64,000 nt of DNA from Flabesymbios commensalis. Its lineage: Eukaryota > Annelida > Polychaeta > Terebellida > Flabelligeridae. Positions 1 to 10,336 of the stretch are shown in pieces. The stretch covers positions 77,351,239-77,415,238 of the forward strand of contig OZ024908.1 in assembly GCA_964017125.1 (NCBI GenBank), in the 5' to 3' direction. The translations under genes and the position numbers were made by a program. The notes under the pieces are model-generated. The model made no database searches and had not been told where the DNA came from. It saw only the letters and a list, made by a program, of their open reading frames with translations. Within the stretch, counting starts at the first letter, position 1; the number at the start of each line of letters is the position of its first letter.

Positions 1-19
1 AATCGGGTTTTTAGGCCAC

Positions 20-268
20 CTTTGTGCACATATAGGCTAAACTGGGCCAGGAGAACCTCCTGAGGATGGTGAGATGCCCTTCGAGCCCTTGCGGTCTGAT
101 GTCGAGCACGCTACCTCTCGGTCACGGAGGCTCCCCACAATACTGAATTTTACACGTGGATGGGGAAGAAACATTTTTGTTTCTTTTAAACCGCCGAGAC
201 CGGGAACCGAACCCCGAACTCTGGCGTGAAAGGCTGCGGTGCTAACCACTACCCTAAGGCCACCGCCC
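20..268 (-). mobile_element. tRNA-derived SINE with two tRNA-like modules
   Basis: Read on the minus strand from 268, the element opens with a tRNA-like head containing GTAGTGGTTAGCACCGC (box A-like) and GGGGTTCGGTTCCCGG (box B-like), much like the D- and T-arms of tRNA-Glu or tRNA-Asp. A second module follows at about 150-70, with TGACCGAGAGGTAGCGTGC and GGGCTCGAAGGGC, which again resembles box A/box B spacing. It ends in a conserved tail (plus-strand 24-69, containing CCTCAGGAGGTTCTCC and CAGTTTAGCC on the minus strand). The same tail closes the copy at 1396-1655. SINEs of this kind are copied by RNA polymerase III and mobilised by a partner LINE. The dimeric reading is an inference from the two box pairs. 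Confidence 0.7.
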
Positions 269-270
269 GT

Positions 271-736
271 AAATGACCATAAGTCTAGGCCTCTATCTAT
301 AAAATAGCTTATAATATTTTCATTGTATACTTAAGATTAGGATTAGTGACAATCGTCTACTCTATTCACTTCTTCAAGTTCAATAGCGGCATAATCCTGT
401 CCAATTCCTAACCTGTGATTTGATTCAATTACGTAGGCCGATACACACTTCATCCATTGCAAGACAATTATTTCGCCATTTAATTCTAGAAGTTGAATGG
501 CTATTGCTACTAATCTTAACTTGACTATAACCTAATTATTTTGACAACAAATAGTGGCATGAAGTTAGGCCGTCCGAGTTATAGTTATTTTTCAAAATTG
601 CAAACATCTGTCATAGTGATAACTAAAATATTATGTTTTGATGGTAACAGTTCAAAATGTAGTCCCACATGCGCGTGTTTTGGCCACCACCGTTGATTTA
701 GGTCCACTGAAAGTAGTGAAAAACGCAAAATTACAT
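271..736. other. Unannotated AT-rich stretch
   Basis: No reading frame of useful length, no RNA gene and no repeat structure that I can support. Confidence 0.5.
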
Positions 737-912
737 GTGATTCATATACTGTGATTCATATACTTTGATTCATATACTGTGATATGTGATTCATATACTT
801 TGATTCATATACTGTGATATGTGATTCATATACTGTGATATGTGATTCATATACTGTGATATGTGATTCATATACTTTGATTCATATACTGTGATATGTG
901 ATTCATATACTG
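737..912. repeat. Short tandem array of ATTCATATACT units
   Basis: The motif GATTCATATACT recurs about ten times, separated either by TT or by GTGATATGT, giving mixed 14- and 21-bp units. The two spacer types are interspersed, so the array probably grew by unequal exchange among mixed-length units. Confidence 0.85.
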
Positions 913-1395
913 GTTAACACATAAAACAATATTTCCTTGATATACATCCAGCGAAAGTAACGTTATGTAAAAACGAAAAATAAAATGGATGCATATATAA
1001 GTTGCCTATTACTAACTCTTCTGTAATAAGCAGATAAGTTACTGCTCTTATTAGTCGTTCAAACTGTCCAACAATGTACCCTAACAACTTGTGTTCTGGT
1101 CCTCAATGGATTGTGCCTGATAGAGGGTGACGCTGGTCACTCGCTATATACATTTACTAACGTTTTCCTGTAATGATATCAAGTTTGTTTGCAATTTCCC
1201 TAGAACATTTACCCCATGTATGTATCATATTCTCTCTGTTTAGATCTAGTGGTGACAATAATGTATATGATCAAAAATGTCATGGCGAATGGGTACTCGG
1301 CTGAAATAGTCTATTTTTAGGGGGTACTACACCTATTTTTAGCTCATTAGAAAAGACAAGTTCCTGATATAGCCTTTTTTCTAACTAACCCCTGT
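913..1395. other. Unannotated stretch
   Basis: AT-rich sequence with no supported gene, RNA or repeat. Confidence 0.5.
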
Positions 1396-1655
1396 TTTTT
1401 GTACATAGCTCATAGCTGGCAGCGGGAAACTGGTGTACTGCATGGTTAACGCTATGCCGAGCCAGAGTTTGGGTTCCATTGACCGCTCTCTGTGTACAGG
1501 TTTTAAAGATAATGCCAGATTCTACCCAGTTACCGAGGGGTAACGTGTTCTGTCTCAGATCGCCACATTTGGTGACTGGATTATCTGATTCATTTAACCA
1601 TCCTCAGTAGGTTCTCCTTGCTCAGTTTAGCCTGTATGTGTACATGAGTAGTAAA
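1396..1655 (+). mobile_element. Second, diverged copy of the dimeric tRNA-like SINE
   Basis: The 3' end (about 1598-1655) contains CCATCCTCAGTAGGTTCTCC followed by CAGTTTAGCC, closely matching the tail of the minus-strand element at 20-268. Upstream are two weakened tRNA-like modules in the same order: one with CATGGTTAACGCTATGCC and GGGTTCCATTGACC, the other with TTACCGAGGGGTAACGTG. It is more diverged than the first copy, so it is probably an older insertion. The 5' boundary is approximate. Confidence 0.6.
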
Positions 1656-1663
1656 TAATTGTC

Positions 1664-1790
1664 TGTTCATCCATTCATTTAGCTATTCATTCATTTAGTC
1701 AGCAGAAACTGGTATTTCATGCATTCATTCATTAGCTCATTCATTCATTCATTCATTCATTCATTCATTCATTCATTCATTCATTCATTC
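1664..1790. repeat. ATTC microsatellite
   Basis: An uninterrupted (ATTC)n run occupies about 1738-1790, preceded by looser ATTC/ATTT copies from 1664. It lies directly downstream of the SINE tail and may have expanded from it. Confidence 0.9.
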
Positions 1791-1811
1791 TTGTCCAGTT
1801 GGGCGCGTTAG

Positions 1812-1870
1812 GTACGGGCGGAGCCTGGTGTAGTGGTTAATGTTGTATGCCTGTAATGTCGGAAGAGTCC
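1812..1870 (+). mobile_element. SINE head fragment
   Basis: GGGCGGAGCCTGGTGTAGTG followed by GTTAATG and GTCGGAAGAGTCCC resembles the first tRNA-like module of the SINE at 20-268. The second module and tail are missing, so this is a truncated copy. Confidence 0.45.
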
Positions 1871-2360
1871 CATCCCATCCATTCATTCAGTTGAGCGTGT
1901 GAGTCATGTTCCTTGTCCACGCATTTGTGTCGTGTGTGTGATAACCAAGCTGGTGACGTCATCTACAGTTTTTGTTGTTATTGTTTTGAGCTCTGAGCCG
2001 CCTATGTTACCACTGGCTACAATGAGAGAAGGTCGGTGAATAAAGACGACCGTATCATCCCAGCCAAAACTATTATCCCAGCCAAACTAGCGCTGACGCA
2101 TCTATATTTATTTATAGAAACAGAAATCTAAATCGAAAACATAATCAACTTTCTAAGCAATTGTTGTTGTTGTTTGTATGCTTCGCATAATCAAGCGTTA
2201 ATTCAGCTTTTAGTATCTTAAAATAACTCGAAGTTGTAGATGGTTGTAAAACAGACAGCACTTCAGCCTTGAGCACTTGCCCAACATTGACCCAACATCG
2301 GGTCCATTTATCACGTTTGCCGCGGTGTGATTTTGTAATCATGTAATCTCTGATATACCG
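1871..2360. other. Unannotated stretch with small repeat scraps
   Basis: Near 2055-2090 the phrase ATCCCAGCCAAA is repeated. At 2278-2312 there is a fragment with CCCAACATTGACCCAACAT that resembles half of the family A foldback described at 9660. Nothing else is supported. Confidence 0.35.
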
Positions 2361-3068
2361 CGTGATTCATGTGTTCACCAGCCTTTAGAGAGCGTGATGT
2401 CTGTGTTCACCAGCTTTTAGAGAGCGTGATTCATGTGTTCACCACCCTTTAGAGAGCGTGATTCATGTGTTCACCAGCCTTTAGAGAGCGTGATTCATGT
2501 GTTCACCAGCCTTTAGAGAGCGTGATTCATGTGTTCACCAGCTTTTAGAGAGCGTGATTCATGTGTTCACCAGCCTTTAGAGAGCGTGATGTCTGTGTTC
2601 ACCAGCCTTTAGAGAGCGTGGTGTCTGTGCTCACCAGTCTTTAGAGAGCGTGATTCATGTGTTCACCAGCCTTTAGAGAGCGTGATTCATGTGTTCACCA
2701 GCCTTTAGAGAGCGTGATTCATGTGTTCACCAGCCTTTAGAGAGCGTGATTCATGTGTTCACCAGCGTTTAGAGAGCGTGGTGTCTGTGTTCACCAGCCT
2801 TTAGAGAGCGTGATTCATGTGTTCACCAGCCTTTAGAGAGCGTGATTCATGTGTTCACCAGCATTTGGAGAGTGTGATTCATTTGCTCACCAGCATTTAG
2901 AAAGCGTGAATCATGTGTTCACCAGCATTTAGAAAGCGTAATTTATGTGTCCACCAGCATTTAGAAAGCGTAATTTATGTGTCCGCCAGCATTTAGAAAG
3001 CTTGATTCATTTGCTCACTAGCATTTACAGAGCGTGATTCATGTGGCCACTAGTATTTAGAGAGCGTT
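2361..3068. repeat. 32-bp minisatellite, about 22 copies
   Basis: The unit carries GTGTTCACCAGCCTTTAGAG followed by AGCGTGATTCAT. Units from 2361 to about 2850 are nearly uniform, with a recurrent GTGATGTCTGTG variant. Units from about 2860 to 3068 drift steadily (GCATTTAGAAAGCG, TAATTTATGTGTCC). This is a homogenised core with a decaying right edge, as expected from unequal exchange. No open frame is sustained. Confidence 0.93.
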
Positions 3069-3832
3069 ATATACAAATACTGAAACCAAGGATTTGAAAA
3101 TGTATTGCATACATGTAGTTCTATGTCTGATCCTAATTTTACAATTGACCTCACTATACAACATGTTCAATCTGTGGTGTTGAATGATACATCTATTACA
3201 ATGTTTTAATTATAACAGTATAAGATAAGACGTTTAATTTGTCAATCACGTCTGTAGTCGTTTAATCTATTATCCAGCGGCCGGTGACGTAACATTGGAT
3301 AAGTCTACTATATTTCCTGGACTTAGGTAAAATAAACTACAAATGTCTACAAGTACAGTGTTCGTTCGTTTTATATTCATTATATTATCAAATGAATAAT
3401 CATACAATAAAATAAAAATACAATAACAACACTGAAAACAATAAAAGCCTTGGATTTTATTCATAGTAAGCCGAAATGCAGCATTCAATTAAAACGTGCC
3501 AGATTTTATCTTTGACCCCTGATTGTAGATTTTTATTTTATTGAGGATTGTAATTTTATTTACTTGTTAATCTCACAGCTAATCAGCGGTGGATCACAGG
3601 CTAATGGATCCCTGGACTTGTCTGAGATCCCGGTGAGGTCTATCCGGACGTCTGAGTGCGACCCCCGCCACCCGCCATGCACCTCCGCCACTCCGCCACC
3701 CACACACCCCGCGGCAATGATCCCTGCCATAAGGCAAGGTGAGATAATAGCCTGGAATTACGCGAAACCGCTGTGTTAACTCGGCCGGATTTTCGCCAAA
3801 TCGGGGATAGCCGGACGTTACCACGCTCTCTC
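3069..3832. other. Unannotated stretch
   Basis: AT-rich to about 3590, then a GC-richer patch at 3590-3900 rich in CCGCCA steps. Short frames there overlap on both strands and show no recognisable domain, so I call no gene. Confidence 0.4.
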
Positions 3833-3868
3833 TGGTCTAGTCCAGCGCCTAGGTGTTGGACTAGACCA
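3833..3868. repeat. 12-bp perfect inverted repeat
   Basis: TGGTCTAGTCCA at 3833-3844 is the exact reverse complement of TGGACTAGACCA at 3857-3868, with a 12-base loop. It sits in the GC-richer patch and could be the tip of a larger decayed foldback element. Confidence 0.7.
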
Positions 3869-4020
3869 AGGAGAACGCTTGCCCAATGTGGTATAGCGTG
3901 TGTTGGGGGCACAGCCAGGCTCCAATGTTTTTACTCATTTTAGTCGTCAATTATATTTGAATACGAAATATGTTAAATCACACATGTTTAATTGAATATA
4001 GTATTTGGATGAATGATTGA

Positions 4021-4132
4021 GTGGATGAATGAATGAATGAATGAATGAATGAATGAATGAATGAATGAATGAATGAATGAATGAATGAATGAATGAATGA
4101 ATGAATGAATGAATGAATGAATGAATGAATGC
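4021..4132. repeat. GAAT microsatellite
   Basis: About 27 tandem GAAT units, essentially pure. It is the same tetranucleotide (opposite strand) as the ATTC run at 1664-1790. Confidence 0.95.
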
Positions 4133-6383
4133 CTACATTGTATTGATGTCCGAACAGAGATTGTACGTTGTATTGTGAGAGGAGCCCAGCCATTACAAGA
4201 CATTTTGTTTGGCATTTGGACCACCGTGTTTGACGCTAACTCATTATCAGAGCAACACAAGGTTTTGTGTTTGTTGGGAATATGTACTTAAGTGTTCTTA
4301 GCCTAATGTTGAATTTGTAAATAGATTCACATACATAGCCTATCCAGTATGTAATTATAGATATAATAGCAAAGTATGACATAACTGTTTTAACATAGCG
4401 GTATGGCTCGTAATAATAGTAAATGGAACAATAGTTTTCTAACGAGCATATGCGTCAGTCACAGCAACACAGCGTGGACACAGATCTACATTGCAAAAAT
4501 AAAACAAAACACGAAAACCACAAATAGCATTGTGAGACCGCATCCATTTATGCTGGAGTAGCATGAGGTAGGACATGCCCACGAGAACATGATGGCGACC
4601 TTTTCTAGCATAACCACGATTTAGATTGAAATAGATTGAAATGGATTGTTCAAGGATCTAGTTTCTGGGTCAGCGCGTGGTGTACGAAAAGAGTCCATAA
4701 GTTCGAAAATCATGACCAACAAAATATGTTTTCAATTTCTTTCTGTTTCACAAGTCTGGGTGCTGCAACAGAAAAGGCCCTGATGCCTACCAATGTTCTG
4801 ACGCGTGGAACAGAGAACTGATCTAGATCACTGGAAGGAAGTCTCGGTACCCCAGAGCCTGGTCAGAACCTGTTAAGTCAGGGAATATAATTTAATTTGA
4901 TTCTGTATCGAAAAGGTAGACGGTATAATGATGTCAGAAGATTATTTATGTGGCAAAAAAAAGGCCTCGCCAAACAGTTCTGCTCACCTTGCAGCTTTGG
5001 TATGTCCTTTTTATTCACACAGTTACAATAGTCCAGCTTGCTTCCTACCAGTGTTGCAATAATGTTTTAGCAACAGATGGAGTTAAAACGTGCCTTATTC
5101 TACGCATGTCACGTACGGTATATGCTAGTATATGATATTATAGCGCGATGTATACCAGGTATGGAAATAAATTGAACAGATGTCACAGAAGTCCTGTAAT
5201 TGGAAAATATTTCTTTTTTTTTTCACGCAGCCCTCTATGTTGACATACAAAAAGACACGTCTTGAATGCATTTTGTAAGACTTTCCAATGAAAGATCTGG
5301 AAGGAAACATTATGAATAACAACTCGCAGCGTGATTAGTAATTGTTAGTTATACACCTTCCCCGCGCTGCTTGTGAAATATCTAAAAGTCCTACTTACTG
5401 GGACTCTTCTCTCCGATTTGTCCCATCATTTTGACTTTGTTGACACTTGTCAATGAACCTGTAAACACTGACCATCTGGTCTCATCTAGCCATGAGACAT
5501 AGTCACAATAATGGCATAATGTGTTTTAAAACAATTACATCACATATTATTAACGTAGGGCCTTCTTAGAAAAAACTACACTCTGAAAAAACGTGGAAAC
5601 GTAAGTAAAACCTCCAGAAACTTATATGTTTACGATATATAGAGACACATACATAAACTAAGACTAGCTTACATTATATATTATTAGAAAACGATATTAA
5701 CGGATAGGTTTGGTAGTAGACCAACACTAGGCCTATAGTTTATCCATAGTATTAAAAAAAACGGTATTTAAAGTGGGAAAGACTTGACTCGAATCTGACA
5801 AGACACAGTCCTACAACACAATATTTGAAAAACAGCATTTCGCGTGCTGTGTTAGGTGATATTTGCTGGCAGTGACAGACAGCTCAGGCATGATGGATGG
5901 TGATACACAGTTTGTCCCACATAAGACTAGATTGTCCTAATGCACATAGTGTAGGCTCACATTCGGGTGGCTCAGAGCGTGTGACTGGTATATATTTTGA
6001 AATCTGAGGCCTCCAAGGATGCATTCTAGAGCATATTTCAGCTCAAATATGGTCGTTTTTTTATTTTTTTCACCCTGAAGAAGGGGACGCCCTTCGGCGG
6101 CGCCCCCCCTCTTAGTGCGCCACTGAAGATCACCTGATAAAATATGCAATAAAATATTGCATTTTTATGACTATTAATATATTATATGGACTTGTATGGC
6201 ATCGTGTGGCAATATCTGGTGGTTTAGGTATAGTACTATACCCCTTTTTTAACCAAAAAAAACGACAGAATCACGGGCGGTGACTACATGGCTTTCTCTG
6301 TTAGTCAGGTGGACTACAATAGACCTAATATCAGACTATACCTTGTTATTTGTACTAAACATAATTACTTCTCATGCTACACA
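4133..6383. other. Unannotated AT-rich stretch
   Basis: No gene, RNA or tandem repeat that I can support over about 2.2 kb. A small patch at about 6070-6125 is rich in GGGGGGCGCCGCCGAAGGGC (minus strand) and looks foreign to its AT-rich surroundings. It may be the end of an interspersed element I cannot name. Confidence 0.4.
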
Positions 6384-6461
6384 TTTCCCTCGGGGCTAAG
6401 AGTGACGTCTCAACAGCTACTCGCTAGAGTGACTGTTGCGACGCTTTAGCTCCGAGGAAAG
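6384..6461. repeat. 78-bp imperfect hairpin
   Basis: The arm beginning TTTCCCTCGGGGCTAA pairs with the arm ending TTTAGCTCCGAGGAAAG, including CAACAG/CTGTTG at the loop side. The arms are about 28-31 bp with a few mismatches around a 16-base loop. Size and shape are compatible with a small foldback element or a miRNA precursor. I see no similarity to a known miRNA. Confidence 0.6.
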
Positions 6462-7774
6462 ACAAATCGTGCATTTGTAACTGTATGAGAAGGAGATGTG
6501 ATACATTCAGTGACCGGAAACCTGACAATAACATCCATCTTGGCACAGCGCGCCTCCTGACAATGGATCTCACGAGATTCCGCACATAAATCACCTGCTA
6601 AATATAGACATCCCAATAAATGAACCTTCTTATTGGTATCTAAGAAGAACAGATGATTCCACGTGCGAGACTTTGAATCCTCAAAGCAGATACATATAAA
6701 ACTCCTGATGACGTCTTCTTAGCGGTGCGTTTCACCGTCGGAGAGCTGAGCGCCGTCAAATCCCCGTAGCAACATTTAATTCATTCAAATGAAGACAGCT
6801 AATGCATGAAAACTAGGCGTGTTGCTAACATATAAGATATTTTAGTCTCTTCTGTCTAATCATTAATTGTTTCACTTTTGTCAAATAAATAACATTTATT
6901 TTACAAATAACCACTCTGTCGTTAATAGCAACGATGTCGTTTTCATACGCATGACTTCACTGCTTATTTATTTATTTGGCATCAAATGCATACAAATACA
7001 AGTTTTTGGTTTGTTAAACTGGTCAAATTATGATTGGGAGCAATAGTTTAGTTTCGTGACGTGTATTGCTTTGTTTTTGCAGTATGTTTTGCAGTATTTT
7101 TATACAATCTAGAATGCATGCAATCTGATTCCTTAACGATAGGTGCATGCTAATATTTGTCATGTTTCATGAATACGGTTAATATATTGTTGTCCGCAGT
7201 CCACATTTACACACCAGCCATGCTAAAACTAAAACAAGCTAAATACCAAAACAGGCATATTATGATTCCCACTGGGCGGACGACTCGGCGACTAATGACG
7301 TTGATTAAACGTTGATATAATGACGTGTATCCGCTGGGGATACGACTATTTTTATTCTATTTTTAATTAAAACAAGACAAGATTTACCGTTTACTGTGGA
7401 GTTTAAAATAGTTTGCGTGTATATTTTTAGATTAGAGATGTCCATAACACGCGATGATAACTTAACCCGATAACAGTTGAAACGGGGAATTGCCTCTATA
7501 ATTTCAGCTTCTAATGACGAAAAGGCACATAATTACTGGTCTGAGATATATTGAAACAAAGTAAACAATAAATCAAGTGGATAAATCAAATAGATAAATC
7601 TTGATATACCATGTACACGCAAAACTTGAAGTTGTGTCACCCTACCGCGACCCACAAAAATACTCATTTTTGTTTAATTAGATACCAAACATTTACAAAA
7701 CGCTCATTTCGTTCACAATAACTGTGATTTGATCGGCTAGAAAAATGGATTTAACCCTTTAACCGGTGTAAGTG
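6462..7774. other. Unannotated AT-rich stretch with one possible small foldback
   Basis: No supported gene. At 7264-7343, ATTCCCACTGGGCGGACGAC at one end is loosely complementary to GTATCCGCTGGGGATACGAC at the other, with TGACGTTGATTAAACG between them. This suggests a decayed ~80-bp foldback element. Near 7625-7665, ACCGCGACCCAC is a scrap of the sequence that forms the array at 45,018. Confidence 0.35.
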
Positions 7775-9200
7775 TTAACCACCATGACAGACATTCCCAT
7801 ACTTATTAACCACCATGACAGCCATTCCCATACTTATTAACCACCATGACAGACATTCCCATACTTATTAACCACCATGACAGCCATTCCCATACTTATT
7901 AACCACCATGACAGCCATTCCCATACTTATTAACCACCATGACAGACATTCCCATACTTATTAACCACCATGACAGCCATTCCCATACTTATTAACCACC
8001 ATGACAGCCATTCCCATACTTATTAACCACCATGACAGACATTCCCATACTTATTAACCACCATGACAGCCATTCCCATACTTATTAACCACCATGACAG
8101 CCATTCCCATACTTATTAACCACTATGACAGCCATTCCCATACTTATTAACCACCATGACAGCCATTCCCATACTTATTAACCACCATGACAGACATTCC
8201 CATACTTATTAACCACCATGACAGCCATTCCCATACTTATTAACCACCATGACAGACATTCCCATACTTATTAACCACCATGACAGCCATTCCAATACTT
8301 ATTAACCACCATGACAGACATTCCCATACTTATTAACCACCATGACAGCCATTCCCATACTTATTAACCACCATGACAGACATTCTCATACTTATTAACC
8401 ACCATGACAGCCATTCCTATACTTATTAACCACCATGACAGACATTCCCATACTTATTAACCACCATGACAGCCATTCCCATACTTATTAACCACCATGA
8501 CAGACATTCCCATACTTATTAACCACCATGACAGACATTCCCATACTTATTAACCACCATGACAGCCATTCCCATACTTATTAACCACCATGACAGACAT
8601 TCCCATACTTATTAACCACCATGACAGCCATTCCTATACTTATTAACCACCATGACAGACATTCCCATACTTATTAACCACCATGACAGCCATTCCCATA
8701 CTTATTAACCACCATGACAGCCATTCCCATACTTATTAACCACCATGACAGCCATTCTTATACTTATTAACCACCATGACAGACATTCCCATACTTATTA
8801 ACCACCATGACAGCCATTCCCATACTTATTAACCACCATGACAGACATTCCCATACTTATTAACCACCATGACAGCCATTCCCATACTTATTAACCACCA
8901 TGACAGACATTCCCATACTTATTAACCACCATGACAGCCATTCCCATACTTATTAACCACCATGACAGACATTCCCATACTTATTAACCACCATGACAGC
9001 CATTCCTATACTTAAAAACCACCATGACAGCCATTCCCATACTTATTAACCACCATGACAGCCATTCCCATACTTATTAACCACCATGACAGCCATTCCT
9101 ATACTTATTAACCACCATGACAGACATTCCCATACTTATTAACCACCATGACAGCCATTCCCATACTTATTAACCACCATGACAGCCATTCCCATACTTA
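7775..9200. repeat. 31-bp minisatellite, about 46 copies in two alternating types
   Basis: The unit begins TTAACCACCATGACAG and ends ATTCCCATACTTA. One position differs systematically: CAGCCATT or CAGACATT. The two types alternate in orderly runs, first roughly A-C-C, then strict A-C dimers through the middle of the array. Few other changes occur (for example CACTATGAC near 8120, and TTAAAAACC near 9015). The alternation implies that dimers and trimers, not single units, were the amplified blocks. Confidence 0.95.
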
Positions 9201-9659
9201 TACCTTTCGAATCAACTGATCTCTATTTGAACTCATGGTGATATGAACAACCTTTAAACACGTTTCTTTTCTCTCTGGATGTGGGAGTGAGATATTTGTG
9301 TGGTTGTTTGATCTGTGACAGACGGTAGATCGTTATGTAGCACAGTGGTGGGCTTATACGGCCAAGGCGTGATGGATCAAAAGACTCAGGATACGCCTGT
9401 TGCTACGTGATTGGCTGTATGCTAGGGCGACGTCTGAGATGAAAAAAATCTTCCTGGACTTTTCAGACGATTGATTTACCGCGTTCCATTTTCCACCCTA
9501 TAACAATATTTTTGTAGCTGAAACGGACGTTTTTCACGAGTGTGATTCAATATTCTTCAGTACAGGGGCCTAATTAGTGATTTAATTTCCATATATACAG
9601 AGCGCAGCAGTGAATGAGCGTAGCACAGCGCCAAGCAAAATATGACAAGCAAAGCACAA
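9201..9659. other. Unannotated stretch
   Basis: No supported gene or repeat between the minisatellite and the first foldback element. Confidence 0.4.
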
Positions 9660-9768
9660 CCCAGCAAACACGGGGCATTCACCCAAAGCTGTTTCAATGT
9701 TGGCACACCGTCTTCGGCGCTGGCCCAACATTGAAACAGCATTGGGTGAATGCCCCGTGTTTGCTGGG
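9660..9768. mobile_element. Family A foldback element, copy 1
   Basis: A 109-bp near-perfect hairpin. The left arm runs from CCCAGCAAACACGGGGCATT to CAATGTTGG; the right arm runs from CCCAACATTGAAACAGC to CCGTGTTTGCTGGG. The ~20-base loop contains CACCGTCTTCGGCGCTGG. Arms are about 44 bp with about two mismatches. There is no coding capacity, so this is a non-autonomous, MITE-like element. Related fragments occur at many places in this window, which shows that it is dispersed. Confidence 0.85.
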
Positions 9769-9802
9769 AAGGCAGCGCCATTGTGCATGAAAGCGTTAAT
9801 AT

Positions 9803-9911
9803 GCCAGCAAACACGAGACGTTGACCCAATGTTGTTTTAACGTTAGGCCACCGTCTGCGACGCTGGCCTAACATAAAACCAACATTCGGTCAGCCTCTCG
9901 TGTTTGCAGGG
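9803..9911. mobile_element. Family A foldback element, copy 2
   Basis: It has the same architecture as copy 1, 35 bp away: CCAGCAAACACGAGACGTTG on the left, CTCTCGTGTTTGCAGGG on the right, and the loop CACCGTCTGCGACGCTGG. The arms have diverged more than in copy 1. ATATG stands immediately on both sides (9799-9803 and about 9912-9916) and could be a 5-bp target duplication. That is tentative because the exact terminus is uncertain. Confidence 0.82.
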
Positions 9912-10112
9912 ATATGTTATATGACACATGGTCAAGATAAATACCCACGTAATGTACCAAACTGTATTAATGGTGTACACCACCGTACATTGCTGCTTAT
10001 ACGTGTACATTCTCACTTGCAACTGATATAAAATGATAGAAAAGACATGCTACCATCCTGACATGGCATACGCCCCACTCAAGTGAGTGGAACGTATGAC
10101 CTGTAGGGATGA

Positions 10113-10336
10113 TGTGTATCAGCATAGAGTTAATAAACTCTATATGTGTATCAGCATAGAGTTAATAAACTCTATATGTGTATCAGCATAGAGTTAATAA
10201 ACTCTATATGTGTATCAGCATAGTGTTAATAAACTCTATATGTGTATCAGCATAGAGTTAATAAACTCTATATGTGTATCAGCATAGAGTTAATCAACTC
10301 TATATGTGTATCAGCATAGAGTTAATCAACTCTATG
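10113..10336. repeat. 32-bp minisatellite of palindromic units, 7 copies
   Basis: Each unit contains GTGTATCAGCATAGAGTTAA followed by TAAACTCTATA. TAGAGTT and AACTCTA within the unit form an inverted repeat, so every unit can fold into a small hairpin. The last two units change TAATAAACT to TAATCAACT. Confidence 0.92.

Noticed and set aside
737-912. Candidate promoter or TATA cluster
   Set aside because: The ATATACT motif repeats regularly as a tandem array and there is no adjacent gene.
3594-3912. Overlapping frames in a GC-rich patch
   Set aside because: Open on both strands because of few stop codons in GC-rich DNA; no domain.
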